DNA of 64,000 nucleotides from Climacium dendroides (lineage: Eukaryota; Streptophyta; Bryopsida; Hypnales; Climaciaceae). The DNA lies in contig OX467090.1 of NCBI GenBank assembly GCA_950106755.1, forward strand, positions 9,733,489 through 9,797,488. The letters are read 5' to 3'. Under the pieces are notes generated by a model that was not told the DNA's origin, did not search any database, and saw nothing but the letters and a program-made list of their open reading frames with translations. The position numbers were made by a program, and so were the translations under genes. Positions 35,392 to 46,724 of the stretch are shown here, in pieces; positions within the stretch are counted from its first letter, which is position 1, and each line of letters starts with the position of its first letter.

Positions 35392-38300
35392 GTTTTTTTC
35401 GGAGAGTGTGCTGGCTAGATTTAGAACGGCCATGAACAGCAGGGGTGTTAATCCTGTAATCTTCTGAAAGTGCAGTGGAAAGATTATCTGTTGCGTCAAT
35501 TTAGATTTTTGCACACAGGATCAACAGCCTCTCTGTCCGATTATGGTTGAAATTGAGTCCGGCATATGCAAGGGGTTTTGCTGATCAATGGGCAGTTATC
35601 TTTCATTACCCGGGCATCCCACTTTTCTTTGATTTAATTCCTTTAATATTCCTGTGTTCACTACTTACTCCCTTTCTCTTTGTCAAAAGACAGCTGTCTT
35701 AGATTGCATCGGCAGTACCGGCAATAAGTGACTGCTTGTCCGGCTCTCTTATGCCTGGCTGAGGTGCGTTTTCTCCGGACTCTCGGAGTGCACACCTGAT
35801 GTTTTGAGTTGTGGTCTCTCATTTTTGGGTCGTTCCGTAAAGCAATACGTAAAATGAAAGTGTCCAACACCAAGCAATTATCCATCAGGAGAATCACAGG
35901 AATCCGCCGGGAGTCGGGGGGAGCGCACTGAATGATATAGATACGGAACGTGACGAAAGCTGATAAAAAAATACTCGGAACTGAAGGAGGGTACAGTTCA
36001 AGTCCGCTGGGGTCTTGGACTGAAATCTCCAGAACATTCAGTGAGGCGTCAATGTATCAGACAGCGCGATTCCTTCTCCGTAGTTTGCGTTTTACCAAAT
36101 TGATTTCCATGATTCTTCTCTCTGATCCCTTGGTTAGCGTTTTACCAAATTTATGAAATTTCCTCCTTTATTCTATCCTCTTCCCTGAGGATATTCACTA
36201 TGAGTTGGCATCATATGGTGAGGAACATATTAGCGACCTCTTTGAAAGTTCCCCATTTATTCGATGTAACATATATGCAATATGTGTTTTGCTTATATTG
36301 ACTGATAGTAATATTCTTGCTACTATGTTGGACGAAGATTTCTTTTTTATAATGTCGGACGAAGCATTTGAGAATACGAGTTTCTTTCAATGATGAAACC
36401 TCCACTGATAGAAGTAGCTACTCAATAAAATTTAAACCTACTATTGTGTACTGCATTAATTACCATTTGCAGTTAACCCCTAAATGTGCAGGGGACCAAA
36501 TGTGGCTAAAATTTCATTACACAATCCAAGAAGTTATGAGTGACTGAGGAGCACTTTAGTAGGAGATCTAACCTCAAATGCGTTTTTTCTTGCTATTTTA
36601 AAGCCATTTTGCAAATACAATGAATCAATTATACGATTGACATTTCTATACCTTAGTGACATTTAAATCTATAATACTTCAAAAGCAATGATGTTCTTGA
36701 ACCCCAAAAGTCCTTAGGCTTTTAAAGGCTAATAACATTTCTAGTTGCTAAAGGTTGTCATTCTCATCTTTACTCCTAAACTCCCATTCATTGGTTCCTG
36801 CATTGCTTTCATTCATTTGTGGTAGTCTCCTTAGAGCTAATTGCCATTATCCATTGGAGGTTTAGTTCTGGACTCTTCAAGTAGGTTCTATTGTAAAAAA
36901 AATCCATCTATTGCTCAATTGGCCAGTCTTCTAGCCTCCAATCCATATAAAATGGAAATATAGGTTTAGAGGGTTTGGAGGGTTGATTGGAGTCCCTTTT
37001 TAACAAAATGTTGCTTGTATCAAAAAGAGCATTGCCTAATGGCAGAAGGATCATTGCTACATGGTCACCTTGTAAATGTTGGAGGTCCAAGTAGTGCAAG
37101 TAGAAGTTCTATCCCCCCTCTAGTTGTTGGAGGTCTAGGGGTTGCAATGGCAACTGGCTCTTACTAGCTTTTCATGTAGGATGTTAAAATGGTCATATAA
37201 AATGTGTCCTTTACGGTGAATTTTGTATTCTATAAGATGATTGTAAGAAAATTGTCTCCTATTCTATGCCACTTAAAATTTATGCTCTTTACTTCTTTTG
37301 GTTTAAATCTATGTTTTTCCAAAATATAAATTCACCTTACAAGGCCTACTTTGTAGGATCACTTCAATGTCCTATGTGCTTCATTTAGAAGGAGATAAAA
37401 TTTCTAAGAATGTTTTGAAAACCATAGCTAAAAAATTCATGAATAAATCTTTAAGCATCGTCTCTTGGCACAATCACCATATTCAAAGTGCATTCCCCTA
37501 CATGTAACTTGCAAGAATCTTGGTGTAACTTGAAGTTATTTCTTTGAGACTTGAAGTTATTTCTCTCTACCTTGGAAGATGGATTGACTCCTATTATCCT
37601 ATAAATCTTCTCACGGAAAGTTTCCCTAAGTCGCCATCCCATCAACTTTTCAAATCGGCATAACTAACTTTCGAGAGCCGCGTGCATTCTCCGAATCCAT
37701 GAGTGACGTCCGCGACCCTCCATTACAAAGGTCCTGTTGCAGCAACATGAACATGAAAGCTTAAGATTCATATTTGGTGCAACTGTTGGATTGAGATGTC
37801 CGCTTGCTCGCCATAATTCCAGTTTCTTTTTAGTTCTTTTTTCCAATGAGGTGAAGAGAGTGGATACTGATTTCTTGAGCGGAGTGTTTGGATCCCTAAT
37901 TCGCTGTGAGGTTTCTTGATTAGTGTCCAAGGAATACATTGATTGTTTTGGGTGTACGTTGCTGGAGAATGACATACTCTGTGTGTCGCCGTTGTTGGAA
38001 TTGTCGACGTTAGTGCCTGTTCAATGTCGATGTGAGCGCCACTGCATTTCTGTAGACCTAATTTGAACCGTTTTAACTTTCTGATTCTCGTGATGGGTAT
38101 TTTTTGAGTTTGTGCAATAGACATGATCGATGGGGGAAATCTTCTTCAATTACATGCAAATTGCTCAAATGTCGGTTTATGCAACCGCCGTCATGCGCAG
38201 CCAAATGATAATGTGGCGGAGACTAGGGCGCTCAGATTAATTTGACCGAGTGGTTTTGATTTTGCAGGTTGCTGCCAAGGACTCAAGAGCGGGGTCATTA

Positions 38301-38459
38301 TTAGGGAGGAGCGTTGCTTACGTTAGTATTTTGGCATCTGCTGTCGCACGATTGTGAGTAGGTTGTGGCTATGTGGATTTGGGAAGGCTGAAGTTGAAGG
38401 GAAGACTGGTTTACAGTATCAAACGCCCATGCTCGTGCATACCAACTGCGACTAACTGA
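35392..38459. other. Intergenic, no gene supported
   Basis: 35392-36000 is the eS7 3' flank with ordinary composition. 36000-37650 is AT-rich and carries GTTAACCCCTAAATG at ~36475, another family A border-like word. 37650-38459 has more even composition and may be the leader of the ORF at 38460. TTTTGATTTTGCAG at ~38264 is a plausible 3' splice site, but no upstream exon can be tied to it. Confidence 0.4.
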
Positions 38460-39230
38460 ATGCGAAGTTACTTATCCAAAAGGTCACGAGAGCAGGGATC
38501 TTCAGGGGGAGAAGTCTGTGAAGTGATCTCCACATTGACGCATGACTTGACGAAAGCGCGCAATCAGCTCTTCCGACTCATGCACCAGGTTTCACCTGGT
38601 GGAGCTCGTCTCTATGGTGGCTATAGCATTCCACTCAAACCTCTCCGCCCGAACACAACGCCATGCGTTGACTCCAATGCTCACATCCGCCACCACACGC
38701 CTGCTCCTGGAAAATTACGATGGAGCAATGGGTATCCCAATGCTCCAGTTCCACCTCAGAGGCCATGTCGGCCAATGACTGTCCATGGAGCGAATCAATT
38801 TGGACGGCCACAACAGAGAGCTCTCTTGAGGCCACAGCAGAAGGTGTGGACTTGCTCGGATACGCCACACAATAAAGTGCAGCATCCTTGTGAAAGGCAG
38901 CAACAACTATGCAATGGGAGTGACACGAGTGGCACGAGTGATTTAAGTGAGAGGAGACAAAGAGATTCAACTTGTGTGAATATCATCTTCCGATCACCTG
39001 ATCCTGCACCAGCTGCACGTCGACCTCAACGTTGCCGCCGTCGCGACATTAACACTAGCAGAGGCTCCAAACCTTGCTTGCAAAACTCCAGTGATCCAGC
39101 TCGTTTGCAAGGAGGAGGGAGCTGCAGGCGTCACAACTGCGTGGGTACTCAATTTGCCGCTCTGCTTCAAGACGTAACGTGTCAATTACGAGTGCACCGC
39201 CTTGGAGCCGATCTCGTGAAGACAACTTGA
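38460..39230 (+). CDS. Long open frame of 256 codons, no recognised family
   Basis: This is the longest frame outside the assigned genes. The inferred protein is rich in Arg, Pro, Gln and Ser, with basic clusters (PQRCRRRDINTSRG) and eleven or so Cys in no obvious zinc-finger spacing. The N-terminal part (EVISTLTHDLTKARNQLFRLM) could form an amphipathic helix. No catalytic or transposon motif was seen. Overlapping minus-strand frames of 60-111 codons also lack domains, so neither strand is clearly coding. The sequence is less AT-rich than its surroundings, which argues for genic origin. Possibly a diverged or lineage-specific gene, or an exon of one. The call is weak. Confidence 0.3.
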   Translation: MRSYLSKRSREQGSSGGEVCEVISTLTHDLTKARNQLFRLMHQVSPGGARLYGGYSIPLKPLRPNTTPCVDSNAHIRHHTPAPGKLRWSNGYPNAPVPPQRPCRPMTVHGANQFGRPQQRALLRPQQKVWTCSDTPHNKVQHPCERQQQLCNGSDTSGTSDLSERRQRDSTCVNIIFRSPDPAPAARRPQRCRRRDINTSRGSKPCLQNSSDPARLQGGGSCRRHNCVGTQFAALLQDVTCQLRVHRLGADLVKTT

Positions 39231-40690
39231 CAACAAGATTCCAGTCTGGCTTATCTCCCCCGGATGATCCATTGCTTGACGCCCATATTTGAGCACTCAT
39301 GGAAAATTATAGAACCTGTAATACAATTTTCTCCAGGCCGGTGTCATGGCACACTTCAGATGCAGCCCTACGCCCATCAATGAATTTGCTTACCAACACA
39401 TAGCGATGTTGAGAACCATGGAGGCTCTATTCCCTGTTCTGTGGAAAGAAGATTGATATCATGACAGCATACATCTTGAATCAATTGTGCCATGATTCCA
39501 GTGGAGATTGATGATTCTGCGCTCACAAGACAACCGTGTTTGCGAGGATAAGGACGAGTAAGGACAATCGCGAGTCAAGGAACAGATATTGCTGGAGAGA
39601 ATGCTTCTCTTTCGCATTTTAGTTCAGTGCGTGCTTGCCATTGATAGAACATAGTCAAGGTGCAAAGATTCTATTACAAACTATTGAATGTGGTTTGAGG
39701 TGATACATTTAACTAGATGTACATTCACCTCACATTCTTATTCAATTTTGAGTTGAAAACATCCGGTTCCAAAATGAAGTATTACATGGTAGTCCATCTG
39801 CTCAAGAAGTAAACATGAAATTAAGTAAAAGAAAGGACAAGCTCCCGAAACGGAGCTGATTTTACGGTCATGTAACTGAACTAATTTTTGCAGCACAGAA
39901 ATATGCTCAATAATAGAAATGTCGTGGAAAGGTACAAAAAAAAGCCCACTTTCTGAAGACGTCAAGTGTTTCTTTGGACAGTCTAACAAAAGTCTGCAGT
40001 CTTGGGATACAGGAATACATAGAGAGCACTCAAAACAAGCCAGTGTGTGGCGGACTGGTGCAGCGGGAGATTGTACGTCCACGAAACCTACAAGCTGCAT
40101 GCATGCATTTGGTCGGTCTGCAGTCTCAGCTGATCACCACTTATAATTGAAGTCGAAATTTAAAGAGAGAAGCCCACATACGTCGACCATCAGAAAGGAG
40201 TCTTCCGCAGAATAACTAGCTAGAATCTTTATTGTAAAAAGTCGGTCAAGACTTCAGCAGATCCATGGTCCACTGACACAGTTTCTACACCACCGGTACA
40301 TAATTATCGGACCCTCCAGCGATTACTGGAATGCTCTAAGCAGCTAGCATTGATAGCAAATCTAACACATGGTCTAACAAACTAGCTAAACCCTGTTGCA
40401 GTGCCGAAACATTCTGAAGTTAAGCGCTTAGCCCCCAGGGACGCGGATTCCTGCACAGCGTCCAAAGAATTGAAGCAGTGTGAGCAACAACTGACATACA
40501 GACACTGAAGAGTTCTCCATCAAGAATACCTGTAACTGGAAGCTCCAGAGTTTACTTATCGCGCAAAGTCCAACCGTTTAATTGTTCCATTGGGACAAGA
40601 GCACAAGTTAGCATTGCATCCCTGCACTGTGATCGACGTTTAACAACTGGAATAGAATTGGCAAGAATATGGTGCTCGAATTTAAGCAGA

Positions 40691-41014
40691 TTAGGACGTA
40701 CCCTGGCAGACGTATCCTCTGGGGACAGGAAGGCGGCACTTCTGGGGAAGTGCCAGAGCAATGCGGACATCCACGCCCTGCGACTTGGCCAGAGGTTGGC
40801 TCAAAAGAGAGCACAGGCACTGGGCTCCCGCCGTCCCCTGCCCCATCTTGGAGATGTTACCGCAGCACTGCGGGGTGGGCGCTACTTGCGCATTCTTACT
40901 GGCAGGAAGACACGGCGCCATCTGCAGGATGTCGCACGCGGCTTCCGACGTCACCGCCATCTCCGACGCCACCAGCATCAGTGCGCCAAGAGCTGCTGCA
41001 ACCTGGAGCTTCAT
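40691..41014 (-). CDS. Non-specific lipid-transfer protein (DIR1/type IV-like), copy 1, 107 aa
   Basis: A secreted small lipid-binding protein. Residues 1-~26 are a signal peptide (KLQVAAALGALMLVASEMA). The eight-cysteine motif is complete: C27, C35, C50-C51, C66-x-C68, C93, C103. Spacing is C-x7-C-x14-CC-x14-CxC-x24-C-x9-C. The GVDVRIALALPQKC block resembles the GVDPELASALPKQC region of DIR1-type proteins, but the 14-residue CC-to-CxC gap is long. There is no C-terminal GPI-anchor tail. The chosen ATG has an ACC context at the signal-peptide start. A donor/acceptor pair just after the last Cys could splice out about 80 bases and change only the last two residues. It differs from copy 2 at three residues (10, 71, 88). 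Confidence 0.9.
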   Translation of the reverse strand: MKLQVAAALGALMLVASEMAVTSEAACDILQMAPCLPASKNAQVAPTPQCCGNISKMGQGTAGAQCLCSLLSQPLAKSQGVDVRIALALPQKCRLPVPRGYVCQGTS

Positions 41015-41161
41015 GGTTGTAGCTAGCTCAGAACTAGTTACACCAAACAGCACTTGCACACAAAATCTAACCGAGGAGGAAGAAGAAGCTAGATAAATGC
41101 CGATGAATGCTGAGAACTCTAGCTTGTGCCTGAATGTGACTTGGTGGCGGAGGTTTTATGT

Positions 41162-41168
41162 TATATAA
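41162..41168 (-). promoter_or_regulatory. TATA box of nsLTP copy 1
   Basis: TTATATAA about 150 bp upstream of the minus-strand ATG, in the position homologous to TATAAA in copy 2. The surrounding CTCCCGAA and CCTCCGCCACC words are conserved between copies. Confidence 0.6.
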
Positions 41169-41818
41169 CTTCGGGAGCATTTGAGCAGCGGCTGGCTACT
41201 TAATTGATTACGGTTGCTAGGAGGACTGTACGTGTCTGTGGACCGTGCGCCGCCACTTGTGCTTCAGAAATCGATCTAATAATGCAATGCACCAGTGAGC
41301 TGTACAATGGAAACTTCAATTCAGAAATCGGTGAGATTATGTTTTCAACTACTACACTGGAGTCACCAGGACGCCACGGAAGTCAACAATGAGCAGGCGC
41401 GCATTAATTCCCTCGTTTACTCACAGTGCATGGATAAATGCGCGCAGAGTTACACGGTAGGCTTCGGGGAAGATCGAGATTGGATTACGTACAAATATAT
41501 AATTATACTCCGTACCTAAGCTTAGGACGTCTCTGTCATGCAGGCGAATCCGTGGATCGAAAGCAATTGTTCAAAACAAAAATGCTCCGCCGGGGACTTG
41601 CTCCCCTCACTGGTGTCTGTTTACTGTTTCCTCTATCAATGGTATCTATGTGAACAAATGAAACAGAATTTCATTGCCAAGGAAAAAAAATACAAGCCTG
41701 CCAGGGCCTGGCAGGGAAGGACCAGAACAAAAACAAAAACAACCACCCAACCCAAGCGGACGACGAGACAAGGATCAGAGCTGCAGGCGCAGCTCAGTGA
41801 GGGCCGTGGCTTCACTTA

Positions 41819-42090
41819 AGGTGGGTACACCTAAAACCGCCACTAATTGCTACTGAGCCTATTTCCTAATATTGGATTGGTAAAAATTTCATATGTTCTT
41901 GTTGGCAAGTGAAAGGAGGTTCCAACGCACCAGAGAACGTGGCATTTGGATACTGTATGCAAAAGTTATTAAGGAACAAAGTTTGGTTCTGAAAGCATTT
42001 CTTCCACATAGGTACAGAACTAGTTTTGGAGATGTACGTATGGTATAGATGGCGGTTTAAGGTCAGTGGCACATTTGGGTGTACCTACCT
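41819..42090. mobile_element. Harbinger-like MITE, 272 bp
   Basis: Ends AGGTGGGTACACC and GGTGTACCTACCT are inverted repeats with one mismatch. The flank is TTA on the left and TAG on the right, a possible decayed TTA/TAA duplication. A degenerate, interrupted relative is at 11213-11770 in the opposite orientation. No coding capacity. Confidence 0.75.
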
Positions 42091-42477
42091 TAGTTCTTGA
42101 ATATCTCTTCACAGCTTGAGTTCAGGGCATCCCCACCAGGGCTTCTTTTTTTTTCATTTTCTAAGAAGTGCCATAGTGGCGATATAAAATGTTATAGTGG
42201 TGCTCCAAATTGCAACATTCATCCACTTATTGGATGTATAGTATGGTTTTCATCCACAATTAGGCGATTTCATTCAATATTTTTTTTAATTTCAAAGTTG
42301 TCTGGCAATTTCATCCAATTATTTTGGCATTTTTTATAACCCTTTTTAGCCAGATTTTTTTTTCTGTTGTAATCTAGCACCAGAAAGCCCAAAAAAAGCC
42401 TTGTTCCCTATGGCAGACTCACCAATAAGGGGCGCCAAATGTTGGTTTGGCGTGTGGTTTTGGAGGCCATGGCCTCA
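42091..42477. other. Short intergenic stretch, no gene
   Basis: AT-rich linker between two MITEs with no recognisable feature. Confidence 0.4.
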
Positions 42478-42607
42478 GAGCATCCCTACAACAACATGCT
42501 AAAGCAACATTGTGAACCAAATCAATGGAGGACATCCCTCATAATTAGAAGATCAATGGTGTAGAACCTTTACAATGTTGCTTCAATGTGTTGTTGTGGG
42601 GATGCTC
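42478..42607. mobile_element. Harbinger-like MITE, 130 bp, second copy of the 2553-2673 family
   Basis: Ends GAGCATCCCTACAACAACA and TGTTGTTGTGGGGATGCTC. TCA flanks both sides (42475-42477 and 42608-42610), a three-base target duplication. The interior is the reverse complement of the copy at 2553-2673. Confidence 0.85.
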
Positions 42608-42786
42608 TCACTTCTCTTCCTGTGCCCCACAATGGATGTGCCAAGAAGAGATGCCAACTGGAGATATGCAATGAGAGGCAAGCTTCCTTGCTTAAAAATC
42701 AAACTACAAAATATTTAGCTTTCAATTCATTCAGGAAACTGAATCCAACAACCATCTCACATTTCTTCAAAATCATCTCTCACTTA

Positions 42787-43706
42787 ACCCCTAAAGTCTC
42801 AAGTGTCCCCCGAGGGGACACTTGGAGTTTCAAGCAAGCTCATTTGACCTCAATTTTTGACAAGATTTTTTGAAACTTTCTTTGAAGATAGATATGACAT
42901 TAGTTTTCTGGGAATATAATTTTTATTTCAATGGGTGCCCAGGAACAAAAATTATATCATTTTAAACATAATTTTTAGTTCATTGGGTAAAAAAAGAAAT
43001 CCACAAAAACTTGGAAAAAATATTTAATTTTTTTTCTTATAGATCTTATTTTTCAACATGTGAAGCTTTGATTCATTCCATTTGGATAAGTGATGTGAAA
43101 GTTATGAACAATCTTGTTTTTCGGGCAATCTAAGCAACTTCTTGAAAAAATAACTTTTAGGATTCATTTTTTAATGCAATTTTTACAATTTTTCAAAAAA
43201 ATTGTTAAATAGTGTTAAGTTTGTTTTCAAGAACAATCTCACCATTGGGATTATGATGTTTCAATTCCATCTTAGAGCTATTAATGATTTAGTATTTCAT
43301 TCAATCTTGGACCTACTTTTACTCAACAATTTTTTAAGGAATGAAAATCAAGCGTGTTTTTTTGAATTTTTTTCTCTAATTCTCAACTCAAATCTTCAAA
43401 ATAAAAAATTTTAATTTCAAACTTAGTAGTGCCAAAAAATTTAATTAAGAAGATTCAAAACCCAAAAATGTTATCAAGGAATGTGCAAATAACTTGTTTT
43501 CTTCACTTTAAACACAAATATCTTACAATTTATGTGGTTAAAGTTTTTGAAATTTCTACTGCACATTCTTATACTATTCTAGTACAAGATCTTACAATTA
43601 GATATGCAAAGAAAAGGAAAATTTTAAAAGTTTTGCACCTTGCAATAGAAATGGCAGTTTTGAATGGTTTTTGAGAGAAAAAAGGCCTTGGGACTTTAGG
43701 GATTAA
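42787..43706. repeat. Dispersed repeat family A, copy 2, with inverted ends
   Basis: The left end CCCCTAAAGTCTCAAG and the right end CTTGGGACTTTAGGG are inverted repeats. The interior matches 19598-20530 in the same orientation. The GTCCCCCGAGGGGAC palindrome follows the left end directly. The visible terminal repeats suggest a DNA transposon relic. No coding frame. Confidence 0.75.
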
Positions 43707-43914
43707 GGTAGGAGCACCCAATGGCGTGGCTTTCTACACACGATAGTCATTTTAGTTCTTAAATGCAGATAAACTATAGATAGCTTATTTTTATTGACTA
43801 AAGTAATAAGTTATCAATAGTCTACCTACATTTGCATTCTACAATCATTACCTTACCTAAAAATTTATGCCATTGGATGCTCCTACTTTACTTTGAGTTT
43901 CTAACTAAATAGAA

Positions 43915-44490
43915 AAGCTCTTTATATACATGTGGAGTGGTACTAGGAAATAGAACAACTTATGTGGGATATGTAAATTAGAATTAGTAGGAGTTCAATC
44001 ACTCATTAATAAGTCAAAAGTAGGAGTTGTGTTTGAAACAAAATTATAGATCTCATTTACTCTTGTTAGAATATCCTATTTCAATAAAAATTTAGGTAAG
44101 AAAAATTGATAAATGAAAACAAATTTCACTTGTAAAAATTCATTTGAGATTTTGATCCTCCGATCAAAAGTAATGGACAAATTTGAAAGAGAGGTTGGAA
44201 GGGAATTTTTTTGACATTATCAAACACCCTTTCTAAATTTTGTCCATAACTTTTGATTGGACAATCAAAATTTCAAACAAATTTTTGGAGATGAAATTTA
44301 TTTCCATTTTCCAACTACTCTTTAATATCATTTTTTAGAAAACGGTATTCTACTATATTTAAATGAGGTATGAAATTCTACTTCAAACTAAATTCCCAAG
44401 TTTTGATAATGAGAGGTCAAACTCTCATCTTCAAATTATGCCATATATTATAAGGATTCATGATGGACAATGGATTTCATCATAAAAAAA
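43915..44490. repeat. Dispersed repeat family C, copy 1, with internal hairpin
   Basis: Matches 47875-48450 (shared: GGGATATGTAAA, ATTAGAATTAGTAGG, AACAAATTTTTGGAGATGAA, TCTCATCTTCA). In the middle, about 44125-44320, the two halves TTTTGATCCTCCGATCAAAAG and CTTTTGATTGGACAATCAAAA are the axis ends of a roughly 200-bp imperfect hairpin. Confidence 0.7.
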
Positions 44491-44879
44491 ACTATGCACC
44501 CTAACTCCTCATTAAATGCTAGGACCTCTCTAATTCCAATTTTTATTATTTGACATGGTTTGTTCTACCCCATATGCATATAAAGAGCTTCTCTTCTCAC
44601 TTCAAACTCAAAGTTAGTTGAAAAAGAATTATTTTTTTTTACACAAGTAAAGGAAACTTTATTGTAGTTGAAATTTTTTTGTTTTTGTTTTTTTACTATA
44701 GTAAATAAACTTTATTACCATATAAAACTTTTGCACATTCTTTGGACTAGTTGGTGTTGGTACCTCAAAATCAATTGAAAAAGAGAATGAAAATACATAT
44801 TGAGTCATGTATGAAGCTCAACATTTGGTCAAGCATTCAACATTTTTGGTTGTAGCTAGCCATTTTTTTACCTTCACCG
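44491..44879. other. AT-rich linker, no gene
   Basis: Nothing recognisable. Homopolymer runs of T and A are present. Confidence 0.4.
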
Positions 44880-46460
44880 TGCTTATTGTGGAGTGCGCAT
44901 GATGGTCGAGTTGAACCAATCACTAGGTTTGCGTTGCTTGTTGAGTTGCCATGGAGATGCCCTTAAGTGATTGAATAATAATGATATGCTGAAGATTTGT
45001 TTATAAATTAGTTGGAGTTTGGAATGTTGATTGATAAAAGTTAATATTCTCCATGAACATGGGTAGGAGGCATAGCTACAACGCTTTTGTAGAAAGCTTG
45101 TAGGCAACATTGAAGAGTGTGATGGGCCGCCAACTAGTAAACATGCTTTAATTATGTCCTTTACAAATCAAGGCTATGAGGCCTTTTGTGATCCGAAGAG
45201 GAAGTTGTTGGTTGGCCATGGCATGAGTAATCATATTGAAGTAGTCCACCTTAATCATATCCTAGTAAATTTTGGAAAATTTGATGATGACACCATTTGG
45301 GATGGGAGATTTCCTTTGCCAATGTCTTGAAGAGCAAGGTCAAACTCCACCCTCTAGATCAGTTTGCTGAAGGATAAAGACATAGCCATTCAAATTTTGT
45401 TTCCCAAATATAAGAGAGACTAGGTCACTAAATCGACATGAACTGAGTTGGAGGCAACTCCTTGTACAACTTGGCAAAGAACTTGGAGCATATCTCCTTA
45501 AAGGTGGCTTGGTTTGATCTCAAGTTACCATGCTCATACCCCAATTCCTTGATGTTTGAGGTGCCCTTGTGCTCTTTAAAAGCACAAAAAAACTCCTTAA
45601 TGCATGAATCTCTCACCTTCAACTACTTCACTTTGCTCTAATTATCTACCTTTTGTAGTGTGCTTTTTGAGAATAGTCAATATCTCACTCAAAAAGCCAA
45701 TCTACTCATGGAGAGAGGAATTATGACGGTTGCATTGTAGCATCAGTTGCAATGCATCGAACTATTGCCTGAGGTTTGTTTCTACTACTATCTTGTCTTT
45801 TGCTTTCTCAATGCAAAAAAGAAAGTAGAACTTAGTGAATCTTCCCAAAGAAGCTAAGACGGAGGTGGTGTTTCCAAATCCTCTCTACTATTGCCTTTAC
45901 TTCCAATTTTTTGAGGTAAATTGTTGGACATTTTGTATATTGAGGTCTTAGGAACTAACACTAATAATTGAACTGAGTAGAAAGTGAGAAGGTGGTCGAA
46001 GTGATTAGAACCTCCTTTGATGAAGTACTTCATGGTTGGCAATGGACTAACCCCTATTTGAACAAAAGAGTAAACCTTGTCAAGTCTTGCCAATGAAAGC
46101 AATCCTAGTGCCTTTTTTTGTCCCATGAAAATTTTAGTCCCCCTTGGGTAAGGAAGAAATCAACCATCTCCAGTGCATCTTTTAGTAATGAGAATACTCT
46201 ACTTTCTTCAATTATGATAATTTTCTTGTTGAGATTAGACTTATTTTCTTGTTGTCCCACGAAGTTCCAATCCCTCCTAAAATCCATCTTGTGATCCATC
46301 TGCAATTGAAGAGAAGGGTTATGACTAGCTACTCCTACAAAACAAAACAAATCCTTGCACTTGTGAAAGCACACACATTTAGCATGAATATGTCTTTACT
46401 CGAGAGCCCATGGAGCCTTATCCATTGGGCTTGCCCACGCAAAGAGTGGCTAAAATTTAT
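44880..46460 (-). pseudogene. LINE (L1-type non-LTR retrotransposon) remnant: endonuclease and RT pieces
   Basis: Broken minus-strand frames read in retrotransposon order. Near 46420-46380 is LNVCAFTSAR, like the NVYAPT motif of apurinic endonucleases. At ~46280-46200 is RDWNFVGQQENKS, like GDFN. At ~46140-46000 is GLKFSWDKK then LARLDKVY, like FTW/ARLDR. At ~45650-45430 is a RDSCIKEFFCAFKEHKGTSNIKEL-like linker (given in part: CIKEFFCAFKEHKG). At ~45230-45100 is LRITKGLIALICK then SWRPITLFNVAYK, the start of the RT domain. Stops and frameshifts separate the pieces, and the catalytic YADD region is absent. It is a 5'- and 3'-truncated dead copy. The plus-strand tail at 46640-46677, ending in an A run, may be a separate LINE 3' end. 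Confidence 0.8.
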
Positions 46461-46724
46461 GATTTCTACAAGGTGGTGCTATTGGCTATGAGGGGGCTCA
46501 CAACACATCTCTATAATGATTTTTTCACTCTTTGTGTCTTGGGTCTCTGTTATGTCCTTTGTCATCATATGTCCCTTGTCCCTATTGTAGCTTGCTCTCT
46601 ACCTAGCTACTTGTGGCTAGCAAGTATGTAATTTTATTTTTTGCAATGAAATTCCATTTCATTTGTTTCAAAAAAAAGTTGTTGGAGTTTGTTTTAGTAC
46701 TTGTATCCTAACCTAAGGTATGAG
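46461..46724 (+). other. Possible 3' end of a second, plus-strand LINE
   Basis: The segment ends GAAATTCCATTTCATTTG then TTTCAAAAAAA, which resembles the 3' untranslated end and poly(A) tail of plant L1 elements. No coding part is attached. Low certainty. Confidence 0.3.

Larger units (their letters stand above)
39760..41585 (+). repeat. Left arm of a large inverted duplication
   Basis: Matches 49690-51910 in reverse complement. Pairs are visible along its length: GGACCATGGATCTGCTGAAGT near the downstream flank, the nsLTP gene and its promoter, GGACGCCACGGAAGTCAACA (41370s) with GACTTCCGTGGTGTCCTGG (49900s), and TTCGATCCACGGATTC at the outer end. Identity is highest over the gene and drops outward, with many small indels. 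Confidence 0.88.

Noticed and set aside
38635..38970. 111-codon minus-strand frame opposite the 256-codon ORF
   Set aside because: Cys/Ser/His-rich shadow with no domain; cannot be joined to other minus-strand frames.
40669..41096. Several long frames on the strand opposite nsLTP copy 1, mirrored at copy 2
   Set aside because: They are antisense shadows created by GC-rich coding DNA; the real protein has a signal peptide and eight Cys.
41640..41690. A phrase resembling a reversed LINE 3' end (GAAACAGAATTTCATTGCC)
   Set aside because: Only about 40 bases match and no coding part is attached; could be coincidence.
44880..46460. Idea that the reverse-transcriptase region is an active LINE
   Set aside because: Many stops and frame changes separate the pieces and the catalytic part of the RT is missing.
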